Positions 22,502 to 34,089 of a stretch of 64,000 nucleotides of DNA are shown piece after piece; the stretch's first letter is position 1; every line of letters begins with the position of its first letter. The notes beneath the pieces are model-generated. The model did no database searches and was not told the origin of the DNA. It saw only the letters and a program-made list of their open reading frames with translations. The stretch lies in the NCBI GenBank assembly GCA_950295325.1, contig OX485805.1, forward strand, positions 45,966,758 to 46,030,757, written 5' to 3'. A program made the position numbers and the translations under genes. This DNA comes from Polytrichum commune (taxonomy: Eukaryota; Streptophyta; Polytrichopsida; Polytrichales; Polytrichaceae).

Positions 22502-24580
22502 GTGTAACCCGCTGCTGACCGGTTTACATGGAAGTTACTCCCACCAAAATTAGATTCTCTTAGTTTCCAAAACTTGTGAAGGTGTCCGTTAACTCTTTGT
22601 TGACTAATTCTTGTAATCTGTAATTTATCGCTTTTGAAATCCTCTTGGAATCGTTGACCTGAGGTTACAAGTTTATGTTCCCCGAAATCTAATATTAAAG
22701 TGCTCTCTAAGAAACTACTTTCCTTAGTTCTTAATCATCTATTCGCTCTTGCATCTTTCATGGTTTGAAAGATCTCGCAAGATAATCTTATTTCTTCAAT
22801 TCCGGAATGTTGTATTTGAAGATCCCTTTTTATAAATCTCCAAGGAGAAAGTGTCTTAGGTTTTCGAGATTATGTTCCCCGAAATCCTAATGTCGAGGTT
22901 AAGTGTTTCAAGGGAAACTCTAAATGTTGCAAACAATATCTTTCATGGTTCGAATGCATCTAATCTTCATTACTTTCTAAGAATATTCCGAGAATGTCTT
23001 CATAAAGAGTTTCTAGTTCAAAACATATTCTTTAACATTATGGAAATCTTGAGAATCATCTTGCCTCTTTAACCTTGATTATATTGTTCTGATGGTATCC
23101 TTGGTCCTTCAACATTCCAAATTCACTTGAGAATATTGGAGGGATTAGAATCCTTGTTGATTCTAATGTATATGGTAAACCGATTTCCACTTAAAGATGT
23201 TTGATTACTATCACCCTCATTTATGAGGTATTAAACTTATGGCCTAAATTTCCCCAAGTGTTCCCCTTAGGCTAATTCCCTTTGAATTGGATTTGGCACC
23301 GCGTAATAATTTAGTATCTAGTCATACCTGGTATGACGTGATGGTAAGCCGGTAAGCCCACAACTTACCTTCCTCAAATATGAGTGACTTGGGCTTTTAC
23401 TGTAATAATTTATCTTACTTGGCCGGCTTGAGGTCGGGGATTAACTCGAGTGTACCGCCGAATGAGATTTCCTCCTCTCTGTAATTATTTCCCTTCGGGT
23501 CCTTCGGCTCGAAATTCTCCTTCGTCAAAGGTCTTAGTTACCGGAGCAAACTTAATCCGAAGCTTTGACTAATTTGCCTTAGTGTAGTAACATGTGCTAA
23601 TATCCTCCGAGTTAGGATTTGAGAACCTCGGCTAAATATTTTAACACTTTAGAATGCCCTCCGAGTTAGGGTATGTATTTGCCTCGGCTAGCTATCTTCG
23701 TGCATGATTGTCTCCAATGCCCTCCGAGTTAGGGCTTAAGTATGCCTCGGCTACTCGCATTAATATTCCAATGCCCTCCGAGTTAGGGCTCGAATGCCTC
23801 GGCTAATCGCATTAGTATTCCAATGCCCTCTGAGTTAGGGCTCGAATGCCTCGGCTAATTGCGATGCTAGCTCGATTGCCCTCCAAGTTAGGGCACGAAA
23901 ACCTCGGCTAAATATACTAGCTTGAGAGAGTGCTAGAGGCTCCGACACTCATGTAGAGTTTGCGTGTTCAAATGAAGTGTATTAGGTGCCTTAAGTTTGG
24001 CTTCTTATATAGTATTCAACATCTATCTTTAATTAGATGTGGCGGTTAGGCCTAACTTCCCCTAATGCCACATGTTCATTTTAGGCTATTTTTATCCATG
24101 TATCCGGTCACAGTCTAATTTTAGGCTGACCGGATCTATTTACAGCAGTTATAATGTCCGAATGTAAAATGTACTTATGAAGTTCATTCGTTGGATTTCT
24201 TGGCTTAACCTAGATGTGCCTCGTGGTTCGGTTATCATCCATGGGCCTCCTTCATCCGGAATGCAACTATTCATTTAAAGGGAATAGTTTATGTTCATCT
24301 AAAAAGGACTTTCATCCTTTTAGGCATGTCTTTCATCTACCCTTGCTTAGGTGTTTACTAGACTACTAACTATCCTATCTCACTAACTTGTCCGTTCTCG
24401 GAACTATGGTGGCGTTCCCGGTGTGCTCCCGGTATGCCTTCTCGTTCCCGGGCGTTCCCTCGATGAAGCTCCTTGTGCCCGATACGTTCCCGCGTTCCCA
24501 GCATTCTCATGGAGGCTCCCGGGTACGTTCCCGCCGGCTCCTTCATTCCCGGGCGTTCCCCTTGTTCCCGGTGCGTTACA
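22502..24580. mobile_element. Possible LTR (TGTAAC...GTTACA), no target duplication found
   Basis: The segment starts TGTAACCCGCTGCTGACC and ends CCGGTGCGTTACA, 6-bp inverted LTR-like ends. It has repeats with a period near 197 (GTTCCCCGAAATC at 22677 and 22874) and many small palindromes. Flanking pentamers do not match and no primer-binding site follows, so the borders are tentative. No protein domain. The array at 23602-23897 is inside. Confidence 0.35.
23602..23897. repeat. Six-unit hairpin array with CCGAGTT loop
   Basis: Hairpins at 23602 (ATCCT/AGGAT), 23654 (ATGCCCT/AGGGTAT), 23719, 23772, 23824 (GCCCT/AGGGC) and about 23877 (TGCCCT/AGGGCA), with loops CCGAGTT, CTGAGTT or CCAAGTT. 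Each is followed 5-17 bases later by CCTCGGCTA, whose CTCGG is complementary to the loop CCGAG. Confidence 0.8.
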
Positions 24581-24800
24581 TAACCGGTGGCCGGTCCTCA
24601 TCCGGTCTTCAAGGCCTTCTTGCCATCTGTCCTCTCTTCCTCGATTGTTGGCTTCCCTTCGCGCTCCCTTGTCGATTGCTGGCCCCTCGGTGCTCCGGTC
24701 CTCGACCGCTCTCAATCCTTCTCTGCACACTGTTCTTCATTGGCATCCTGCTCCTTGATCTGCTTCCTTCTGGCACTCTGATTCCCTTGTGGCTACACAT
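24388..24800. repeat. GC-rich island with GTTCCCG word repeats
   Basis: About ten GTTCCC or CTCCCGG words between 24394 and 24577 (for example TCGTTCCCGGGCGTTCCC), then a pyrimidine-rich GC-rich stretch to 24800. Overlapping ORFs occur in several frames on both strands, which is expected from composition; none is recognisable. Confidence 0.6.
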
Positions 24801-24911
24801 ATAGCCTAGGTAGGTCCCCTGCACCAAGAAGGTAAAAGGCAAAGAACATATATGCAAGAATGGTTAGAGAGTAATTAACTTTGTGTTTCATAACCTTGGT
24901 GTGTTTTCTAA

Positions 24912-25360
24912 GGGCCACTTTATGCACATTGTCAATCCAAAGAGTTGTGACCATGAATGCGAGGGCCCTTGAAACTCACCCAAAGGTTGCACCATGGGAA
25001 ATAGCAATTGGTGGCCCCTCAAGCTTAGTGTACAGTGAAAGTGGACTATGTAAAGGGGTCGCACCATAATTTTAGAGTTTGGGTTTTCCACCATGAAAAT
25101 ATCATATTTTCTTGAGCCAATGGCTACTTAATTGATTGCCGCAACCCCTAGTTTTGCGTTAGACTCACCTCTTTTTGATGGGCCTAACACAATATCTAGT
25201 GGACCATCAGATATCATGCATTGGTTGCCATGTAGATTTATCATCCTTTTAAATTTCCTTGGTCCCTCAAGCCTTCAAAGTCTAATCTAAAGTGAACTTG
25301 GACCATCTTTGACTTCACAACCAATTACATAATTTGTATACATCACGTGTGAAAGAGCCC
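24912..25360. mobile_element. Tourist-like MITE, diverged copy
   Basis: TAA then GGGCCACTTTATGCACATTG on the left; CACGTGTGAAAGAGCCCCC on the right. The internal CAAGCTTAGTGTACAGTGAA and GGGCCTAACACAA blocks fit the family. The ends are too diverged to fix the duplication. Confidence 0.6.
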
Positions 25361-25479
25361 CCTTCCAGCTCTCATGTAAATTGGTCCAAAGTGTAATTCA
25401 TTTATCTGTTTTGTCAAACTGTAAAGATGATAACATCCCTTATAGAAACATGATCATGAACAAGGCATATGAGCTCAAA

Positions 25480-25880
25480 AATTTATAGAAGAAAAGTAGC
25501 TACAACCTTGATTTGGATTCGCTAATCATCTCCACTTTATCGTGTGTTTCATGTCCTAGGAGAAATGGGCTACTCGAAAAATGTAACCATTCAAGACCCA
25601 TCTACTATTAATATTTCAGATAAGTTCCCCTAATTATGATCATGTTGATTGTTGAATCTAGAATAGTTAACAAATTTTTGACACATGTGCAATCTTTTTA
25701 AAACACGCGCAGTTATTTTACATCCATTCTTAGATCCACACCTAACCACACACCACTCAAATGTAAGGATCCAATTAAGTTAGTGAACTAAATTAAGACC
25801 CCTTACTAACTTACCTCAAAGTCAGAATCTCATTGAATTCAAGCTCAAAATTTGGGCGATATAATAGTATCGGACAATAT
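25480..25880. repeat. Copy of the 20100-type repeat with flanking arm
   Basis: Contains GAAAAGTAGCTACAACC, GTCCTAGGAGAAATGGG, and CATTCTTAGATCCACACC followed by AACCACACACCACTC. The two arms appear in inverted order relative to 20100. Confidence 0.5.
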
Positions 25881-26112
25881 AATACGCTACTTGATTTTGG
25901 GTCCCAAGTGGTGGCCCGACTTCGAGTTGAACGTGGGTTATTCCATTATGAATGGATAATAAAAGCCCATTTTCCGTCATAATCGCCGCCTTAGTTAAGC
26001 CCTACCGCCACCGTCTAGGCAAGATCCTCTTAATTTCCGAAACAAATTCCATGGATTTACAATGACTTGGAGCCCGAATTATACACTTACCGCTTGACTT
26101 CGGATTAACTTA

Positions 26113-26600
26113 GGGCCACTTCACATTATGGCCGAAGGTCGAGAGGCCGTCGATTTCCACCAATCATATTGTAAGAGACCAAGATTTCAGTCTCTCGACT
26201 CTTCACACTAGAGACCAAAGTCCAAAGGCCATCGCTCTTCAAAATGCTTACATGGCAGTGGTTTTTCACCAAGGCGGCGGACTCTTGTAGGAAGTTTGGG
26301 TCGGACAGGAATGGAAACCCAAATTATGGTCAAGTGGCTGTCGAATTAAAAAATCAAAAACTGACAAGATCTTGGCCGTTAGATTGGAGGGGTTGTTTTG
26401 GGCAGGGAATAAAGTGGGATGCTTCTTCTTTCTTTGGACTTTGGGCTTGGCCTTTCGAGGCTTCACACTATGCCCAGGTGAAGGCTCCAATTCCTATATT
26501 GTATTGGCTATTTTCAACCCATTTCTTTGGACTCTCAACAAAGTTTGGCCATTCAATCCCGCGGCCTCTTGACTTGGACGGCCATAGTGTGAAGCGGCCC
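26113..26600. mobile_element. Tourist-like MITE with TTA duplication, copy at 26.1 kb
   Basis: GGGCCACTTCACATTATGGC at the left, ATAGTGTGAAGCGGCCC at the right, TTA on both sides (26110-26112, 26601-26603), 488 bp. Its interior, with sub-terminal GGCCGAAGGTCGAGAGGCCG and AAAGGCCATCG, is unlike the other copies, so only the ends are shared. Confidence 0.75.
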
Positions 26601-26798
26601 TTATTGATGGCTTCATCCTTAATTGATCTCAATACAAGAATTTGGGGGGGGGGGGGTCCATGACCTCAGTTTTAGGTGTCATTTGTGCTTAAAATAATAC
26701 TTCCATGCCTCACATAAGAATCAACATTCTCACCCTTCCTGATGGTATGTGTTGTGAACATGTATCTAGATTGCAATTGGTTTTAGGTGCACTAAGTA

Positions 26799-27013
26799 CA
26801 CCGTTCATGGTATTTAGTGTCACTTACATCTCGGAGTTACACATTGCTATAACTTTTTTGTTGAGAATGTAACTTTTTATCAAGTAAAATCGTGTACGTT
26901 CTATATTGTCCATATAACCCATTTGATCTTTGTTGGTAGCAAATGAAATCTATTTCAAGAAGTTATAGACTTGTGTGATTCCAAATAGTAAGTGACACTA
27001 AACACCGTAAACA
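26799..27013. mobile_element. Short TA-flanked MITE, copy 2
   Basis: CACCGTTCATGGTATTTAGT after TA; AGTGACACTAAACACCGTAA at the right. The interior matches 921-1144 (GAATGTAACTTTTTATC, ATTGTCCATATAACCC). The right boundary is slightly uncertain. A right-end relic also sits at about 34640-34788, next to the 34791 element. Confidence 0.65.
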
Positions 27014-27642
27014 ATCTTGTCGTATCAACGTGGATGGAAAATGAGAGTGGAAATTATTAATGTGGGTCACACTCATTTTTTGGTCAAGTTGAAATTAACA
27101 CGGGTTCAAGACCCGGGTCTTCCCCTAAGTCTTTATGAAGACTTATGATCAACACCTTACATAAAACAAAACAATCACCATACATCCAAAAGAGCACAAA
27201 AGAAAATATTTACCCACATTAATTTCTAGAAGTACAATTCTTGTGACCCATGGTACTATTTATTATGTGTTGAAAATCAATGTGGCCCAAATTAATTCTC
27301 GATATGAGATTCAATGCGGGCTCTAGAAAATTATTGAGGCCCAAAGTATTAGGACTATTGAGTGTAGTGTGGGGTGAATGTTCATACTGAGGGCATGGGA
27401 GAGTGTGGGATGGTGAGGGTGGGGATGAGGGTGAAAACATTGATTGTTATTGTAGGGTTTGAGTTTCTTATTACTTTAAGAACAAAGAACTCCTAAATTG
27501 TGGTCAGAGATCCTGAATTAGTATAATAATTCCAAATTCAAAGAATCAACACCCAACCTATCAGGAGAAGGCTTTTATATTACCCTCTCGATAGGTGTTA
27601 TGAAACCAAACCCTATTGGGTGTGAGTGTGCGGGTCATGTAA

Positions 27643-28123
27643 GGACCACTTCACACATGAACCAAGAATTGTGACCATGAAATTGTGAGAGCCCAAAAGA
27701 AAGTGTCCAAAGGCCGTCCCAACATACCTCCAAAATCATGTAGTGTGGTCACATATCCTCAAGTGGAGTGTGAAGTTATATGTGACCGGGTCCTCAACCA
27801 AATGCATTTTCAATGAATTTCTATTCATGCAGGTCCTCGCACATGATAAAATAAAATGAACCAACATTTGTGAGCATTCGGAGTGCCATGTTGTCCTAGT
27901 TTTGTGTTAGGCCTACCTCCAAGAGGTGGTTTCTGAAAATAGTCCAAGTGACCATGAAACATGATCCATTCAATGCCATATAGGAATCCATGTAGACTTC
28001 ACATACTCCGTTGGATCCTTGAGCATAGTGTGAAGCAAACTTGGACCAGCTCCGCCTTTTCCACCAATGAGAGTGCTTGAAATGCAATGGTCACGGGCTC
28101 TCAGTCTCGTGTGTGAAGTGGCC
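27643..28123. mobile_element. Tourist-like MITE, reversed copy at 27.6 kb
   Basis: TAA|GGACCACTTCACACATGAAC on the left, GTGTGTGAAGTGGCC then TTAA on the right. The interior is the reverse complement of the 12277 type, for example CCAAAGGCCGTCCCAACA and TTTTCCACCAATGAGAGTGC. Confidence 0.75.
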
Positions 28124-28729
28124 TTAAGTTGAGGGTCAAAACATGCATAACTCCGTACATCTCATATATTAGTTTTTCAAGTTCATACTTTAAAGTACAA
28201 TTGGAGTTCTAAATTAGTCTACTGATAGTTAATTACGATGAATTACCCATAAATTTAGTATGGGGTCAAGTTTGCATCAAATCCCTTTACATGGCCTCCA
28301 CGAATCCCAACTTTGTATGTGTTTGTACTTGTTACGACTCTTGTGTTTTGGATGTAGCAAGTTTAGTACTTGGCCTACCCTAAATTGAGGCATGATTTTG
28401 GGGGAGTTTCTTGTTTAGTTTAGTTTTTAGTTCTCGGTTTCTCTAGTTTTTGGTCTTCTAAAATGTGGGTTGTAACTTAGAATAGTATAATTACTCAAGC
28501 CGAGTAAAGGCGACATGTTTTTTTTTGTCATTTGACATTGCTTCTTAGATGTCTTTCTCTTTGACCCCCCGGCAACCAATCTTACCAAGGTGAAGAGGTT
28601 CACGTCCCTATCCCATAGGTTTGTAATTAATTCGTCATGGTTGAGTTCCAATAGATGAATTTGAGGTCGCTATGTTAATTCTAAAGTTGAATTAACTAAA
28701 AGTCTTTATTTTGGTCTATAATCCTATTC

Positions 28730-28985
28730 ATTGTCAAAGTGAAGATTCTCCAAGTTATAAAATGATCATATATGCGTCCCTCTTCAAATTATGTTAACTA
28801 TTGTGTCTAGAGAGGTTAATAAAATTTGAGCATGTGGTCCAATCTCTTTTCAACACAAGTCTTCCTGGGGTTTGTTCTTAGATACATACACAACCATCCA
28901 CTGCTCAATATAGGTGTCTATTTAAGACAAGGCAACAAATTAGGCATATCCACTTAATTGATGACCAATTATGTTATAGTCACAA
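28730..28985. repeat. Copy of the 20100-type repeat
   Basis: ATTGTCAAAGTGAAGATTCT, TGGTCCAATCTCTTTTCAAC, GTTTGTTCTTAGATACATAC and ATAGGTGTCTATTTAAGAC. Confidence 0.5.
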
Positions 28986-29062
28986 CAATTACAATGTTAC
29001 GATTAAAATCAAAAGCTATTGTTTTTGTATGAATCTAATCAACATCAAGACATACCCACATT

Positions 29063-29558
29063 CCCAGGGAGTGCACTGTTCAAGTACTGTATTTATACAC
29101 GTGGGTGCACAAAAGGGGTATTATTTAAAACAAGCATGTACAAAATGTACGTACAAGAGACATATTGCTATTAAGCAAGAAGTAGATATACATGAGGCTA
29201 TAGAAAAATATATGTAAAGTACGCATTTACGCGTTTACGCGTTCAAGTCAAACCTGGACCAAGAATCATGTGTTTTTTCATCCACTAAGTAACGACTTTA
29301 TAACTAAAAATCCATGATTTGATATTATACATATAATAGGGCCATATTTTTGCATTTCCAAACATTTGTACACATGTTATATACAAATTCTGTATTTGTT
29401 TTTGGACCCTTGTGTACGTATGGAAATATATTTTGAAGCAATGAGATTTGTAAGTATATTGCTTGATTTTAGCAAAAATAAAATGTATACAGGGGTATTT
29501 TAATAAGGGGCATGCACGCACGTGATGCTTGGTTTTAATGAATAGTGCACTCCTTGAG
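29063..29558. mobile_element. hAT-like element with 8-bp duplication CCCACATT
   Basis: The left end CCCAGGGAGTGCACTGTTCA and the right end, read inward, CTCAAGGAGTGCACTATTCA match at 17 of 20 positions. CCCACATT flanks both sides (29055-29062, 29559-29566). It is 496 bp and AT-rich, without transposase. The shared AGGGGTATT and GGGCATGCA words near both ends support it. Confidence 0.75.
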
Positions 29559-30109
29559 CCCACATTGTCTCACAATCTAGGATGAGGTTTGGAATTGTCA
29601 TGAACTATCAATATATATGTTGGATTTTATGTATCAACGCCTTATATTGACCCAATATTATAGAGTCTATGATCAACTCCGCTCAAATGCAATTGTTTCT
29701 AATCTTCTTCTTTCGAAACAATAAAGTAACTGAACCCTTCAAGGACGTGGGGTCTTAATATACATCCAAATACCAATTTAGACGGGCTTCACCAAGTTCA
29801 TAAATCATATTTTATATGTACATGTGTTGAAATCTTATTATTTATTCTTTCTTTTGTCAAGGAGAACCAAAAATTTATTCAAACTAGACATTGATGATAA
29901 AAAATACAACACATGGATATGCATAAAAAACACCTAGGTTGCTATCTAAACCCTAAATCTTCTGTAATATCAAAGTGTTTAACTTATTTGAAAAATGGTA
30001 ACTTCTCTTATGACACTTCTTATGAATAAGTTTGCAAATATCATCATCCCAATTACTTTTCGTGCATCCACGTTTGGTATATTTTGCATCCTTACATTTT
30101 TGTAATGAA

Positions 30110-30320
30110 GTACTCGTGGATGATTGAAATTTGGATGAAAAATCACCTCATAGGTATCAGTATATGCAACATTGTAAATCTATAATGTACAAGTTTTTAA
30201 CAAGGGATGACAACTAATGTTAGGTTTAAGTTTAGTGTTGGTGACACTACACGGGTGGTTTACAATTAGTATTGAGCAAGACAAATAGAATTGGTGACAC
30301 TAAATTAGTGACAATATGTA
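30110..30320. repeat. Two-copy dispersed repeat (partner 4556-4812)
   Basis: Same order of shared blocks as the partner; here it ends in GACACTAAATTAGTGACA, a fragment resembling the TA-flanked family terminus. Confidence 0.55.
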
Positions 30321-30324
30321 GTGT

Positions 30325-31555
30325 CACCAAGCTTTGGAATCTCCAAATTTCAACACATCACAAAGGAGGAGTGAATACCGCCGATTCATGCTTTCAATGT
30401 GTGGAGCTTTGGCAAGTAGTGTAGCCGGTAAGGTACTACTTACAATGACTAGAGATGTCTCATCATGTGTCTCTTTCGTGGTGTAAATTGTAATGTAAGG
30501 TACCAAACCTTCACGTAAATTGGTACAATTGTCCTAGGTTTTCATATTAAAATGAATAGAATACATCAAAGAATTCAAGGAAATCGTAGCCACTTATTCC
30601 ATCGCCATCAAAGGAACACTCTTGGAGCACATAACTAGCTTACCTTCTCAAAATGATGTCTTCGGGTCTTGCTCAATGCTAAGCTTATGTATTCTCAAAT
30701 CTTCACCACCATGTATGTATGGTTTATTGCCACCAAACAAATAACACACAAGTGATCAACGCTCAAAATCGGTTACAAATGTAATGTGATCTACCTCATG
30801 TGTTCAATAAACGACAAAGGTCCAAAACAACAATATTTTCAGATCTAGAAGAATTATCAATGTGGAGAGAGAGGTCTATTACCAAGACCTATTTTGAAGC
30901 GGTTGAATGCCAATGCACATTTAGCTCAGCAGATTTGTGTTATATGAAATGAATAGACATATAATGTTTTTAGAGTTCATAACATTACTCAGTTGCGGGA
31001 CACTACACTAGGGTTCGGGAATCCCACATGCATTGTGCCCCACTTATTCCGAAATGTCTCCCTTATTGAGCCCCAACTAGCTTGACTTTTATTCACCTTA
31101 TGAATCTCTTATTGACAATTATGGCCCACCGGTTTACTAGGCTCTGATTATGTAGTTGTGCTTTTATTCTAAAATATATTGAAAATATTGTTGGCCCCAT
31201 ATGACGGGCCCCACATGCATGCGGGTAGCATGTCATGCATGACATTATTTTCATCACAAATACCATAATGTCATGCATCGGTGGTCAAGTGCACATAATT
31301 TCTAACAACTTTTCATTGTTAAAAAAAAGAGGAGTGGCAATGCGAGGCTGAGTAATGTAATGATTGATATCGACTTCTTCAGGAAGGGTATTCATGATAG
31401 GCACTTCTATCTTATAAGGATAGGTTTACACTACATGGTCGAAGACTAAATACACTTCAATGCTGAGCAATCCTATCGGTCAAGAGAAAGCATGGACTGG
31501 ACTCAAGAAGTATACTCTAGAGCCCAAAGTCCAAAGTACGAAAGGAATGAAGTGG
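30325..31555. other. No feature recognised
   Basis: AT-rich sequence with short ORFs lacking domains; 29567-30105 is the same. A locally symmetric CATGCATGCGGG and GCATGTCATGCATG stretch at 31210-31240 is the only pattern noticed. Confidence 0.45.
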
Positions 31556-31563
31556 TGTTGATG

Positions 31564-32397
31564 CACGGGTAGATCACTTAGTGTATTTTAAAAACGACGT
31601 GCGGCATAATATAGAGAGGATTAAAATCATTTGAAATAAAAATTATAAAGGAATTCCAAATAATGAAGGGGCCATTAAATGTAGACAATCATGTTATAAG
31701 TAAGTTAGATGGACATAAAATGTGAGCCATTATTCTTTTGTAAAATTAATATAGGGGCTGAAGATAAGGATCCTAGAAGGTATGTTTAGTATGGTATGTA
31801 AATGGATCAACATTTTGTAAACCGCATGTTGTGTTTGTGAACACACGGACACTTTTCCTCTGTTTCCACCCTTACCCTATTTGTGGTGTACTTGGGGTTA
31901 TTTTGTACGCGCTGTAACATTGTGGACTCCACCCTAAATTGTAAATTCTAAACCCGCTTTACTATGCTTTGTGTTTTTGGTCACTTGCATTGCAATGACC
32001 GCTATGGTATTTGTGTTGGCATCTCCTATGTGTTTTCATCATAACAATGTTTGCAATGGTATTACTTTGCTATGGTCTCCTATGTGTTTTCTTCATAACT
32101 CTGTTTGCAATGGTATTATTGTTTGCACCCTTCTTTGTTTCCATGCTTTCCCTCAACACTTGTCAATTGCGTTAGGAAGTAGATTAGCTTTTATTACTTA
32201 AAAGGAATATAGAGTACAAAAAAATGCAGTGAATTGGACAATATAAGTAATGGAAGGGTGCAAGCAAATGGGCCATTTTTGAAATTTAAGTAATTATAGG
32301 GAGGCTTTAATTCAGCCCTTGAAGGTAAATAGCCCCAAAACAAAAAACCCCCAGCCGCACGTGGTGCACGAAAATGCCTTAGAGTGATCTACCCGTG
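31564..32397. mobile_element. hAT-like element with 8-bp duplication TGTTGATG
   Basis: CACGGGTAGATCACTTAGTG at the left against AGAGTGATCTACCCGTG at the right; the inverted similarity continues to ACGTGCGGC. TGTTGATG flanks both sides (31556-31563, 32398-32405). It is 834 bp. Its terminus resembles the one at 56515 (CACGGGGAGGTCACT), suggesting one transposase family. An internal two-unit repeat (CTCCTATGTGTTTTC, 32026 and 32077) is present. Confidence 0.8.
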
Positions 32398-32399
32398 TG

Positions 32400-32880
32400 T
32401 TGATGTGACACCATTCTCATGCCAATTCATGTTGGTGCCAACTCAAGAAAAGACTCCTAGGTCTGTAAACGAATCTCGAGATAGAAAATAAGGTCCGTTA
32501 TGGGATGTTTTGGACCCCAAGTTTCTTGGACCCGCACCCAAATATAAAATGAGTCCCCTAAAAATGAGTTTCTTGTGGGTTTCCACTAGGGTTCAAACCA
32601 AAAATAGTTTGAAACCGAATGGGTCCTGTTAATCAAGGAATTTACACTAGGATCCGAGTCCAAAGTATGAAATATTGAAGTGATGCAAACATGGTACCAC
32701 TTTCCCACCAAATCTTGACCGTCCTAACTTAAGAGAACACTCCACAAAATTCGAGAAACCAAATTTCAAGCTCGAATCCAAGCTTGAGTCCAAAAAGAAG
32801 GTCCATGAAGGGGGCTTTCGGGGACCCAAAATTCTTGGACCCGGACTCTAATGTAAACTCGCCCAAAGTCACGATTCCCA
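32400..32880. repeat. Dispersed repeat, partner of 5840-6780
   Basis: TTTACACTAGGATCCGAGTC starts a unit near 32641. It abuts the hAT-like element at 31564-32397. The ORFs on either strand are not convincing. Confidence 0.5.
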
Positions 32881-33119
32881 TTTGAAGCTGACTAGGGAAT
32901 GTTCCTTAAAATGAGAATATCCAACATTTCCACATATGAAAGCAAATGCTTGCTTCTTTGTTCTTCTTCCAATGTGTCCATGTTAGACTTCGAATTGTAC
33001 CCAAACATTAGAAACCGTGTCGGGTCATTGCCCCAATTTAGGTCCAAATCGATTGCTAGCGGCAAAACTGAGCTAATCAAATTTTCTCAAAAAAACACCA
33101 CAAAAAGTTCCTCAAAATA

Positions 33120-33990
33120 GTGTCCTGGGAGATTTTTGGGCATGATCGGTCAAATCCTCGTGTTTCCAAGTCCAACCGGTTACATGTTGTGATCCATAAC
33201 ATTATCCCGATTCATAATATAGTCCACCCTCAATAAATGTTACACTTATAAACGTTAACTCATTATATTTGTTAACAAAATCGTACTCCCCTCATATTGC
33301 TAACTAGAATGTTAACTATGTTAAGTGTTAACAATAATTTACTCCCCTCTTTGTTAATTTGCCACTTATAAATGTTAACCTACGAAATACATCCAATATT
33401 GTGTGATGACATCCATTACATTGACTCACAACCTTTCAAAGTGGCAAAAGCCACCAAATTTGACTTTTGTGATCAGATTATTCATCTGGACTATATTGAT
33501 TCTTATTTAGTTTCATGAAAATAAAAGACTGACTTGATACACATATTTTATATATGATAATTTTTCAAAACTCTCCCTCCATAATTGTAATGAATTTATA
33601 TTTGTTAAGCATTCAAAAAGCTCCCTTTATAACTGTTACAATGTTAACTCACTATAAATGTTAGGAAAATTTTACTCCAGAGCCTAACATTTATAGAGGG
33701 TGGACTGTAGTGTTATGTGGGACCGACAATATTTCATGGAATATTCCTCACATTCAGACAAAATGTGGGACTATCCGAGAATATTCCATGGAATGTTGTT
33801 AGTCCCATAGTACATTGCTATGGATCTGAATAATGTTATGTCTTGCGGTTTTTCTTTACTTAATTGAGTCATATTCTATAAATTCCTCTAAAATGATGGG
33901 TAATTTTCATGAAGTCTTGAACTTCAACATGTTATTTCTCAAAATCAAGTGGTTTATTTGTAAGTAACTGGCAGTTGGTTCTCTTGTTCA
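33120..33990. repeat. AACCGGTT-bearing dispersed repeat, reversed and split by an insertion
   Basis: The left part (33120-33200) has TTTCCAAGTCCAACCGG. The right part (33835-33990) has TTGCGGTTTTTC, TCCTCTAAAATGA and AGTCTTGAACTTCAACATG. About 630 bp of unrelated sequence separates them. Confidence 0.6.
33195..33834. mobile_element. Insertion with inverted ends inside the split repeat
   Basis: The left edge CATAACATTATCCCGATTCA is matched in inverted form on the right (GATCTGAATAATGTTATG). Internally CACCCTCAATAAATGTTA near 33222 pairs with TAACATTTATAGAGGGTG near 33687. A nested foldback at about 33717-33812 pairs TGGGACCGACAATATT with AATGTTGTTAGTCCCA. Target duplication not clear. Confidence 0.5.
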
Positions 33991-34089
33991 TTGCATCAAA
34001 AGTGAAATTAGTATATGTGGGTGTTATTTAGTTCGTTTTTTTTATGTTCTCCACCTTCTACTAATTACGTTCATGCTATGAAACTTGTG

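Noticed and set aside
22502-24580. Full solo-LTR call as for 60084
   Set aside because: The ends are LTR-like, but the flanking pentamers do not match and borders may lie elsewhere, so it is kept as a tentative feature only.
24388-24857. Several overlapping ORFs on both strands
   Set aside because: All frames are open because of high GC and few TA-containing codons; no recognisable protein.
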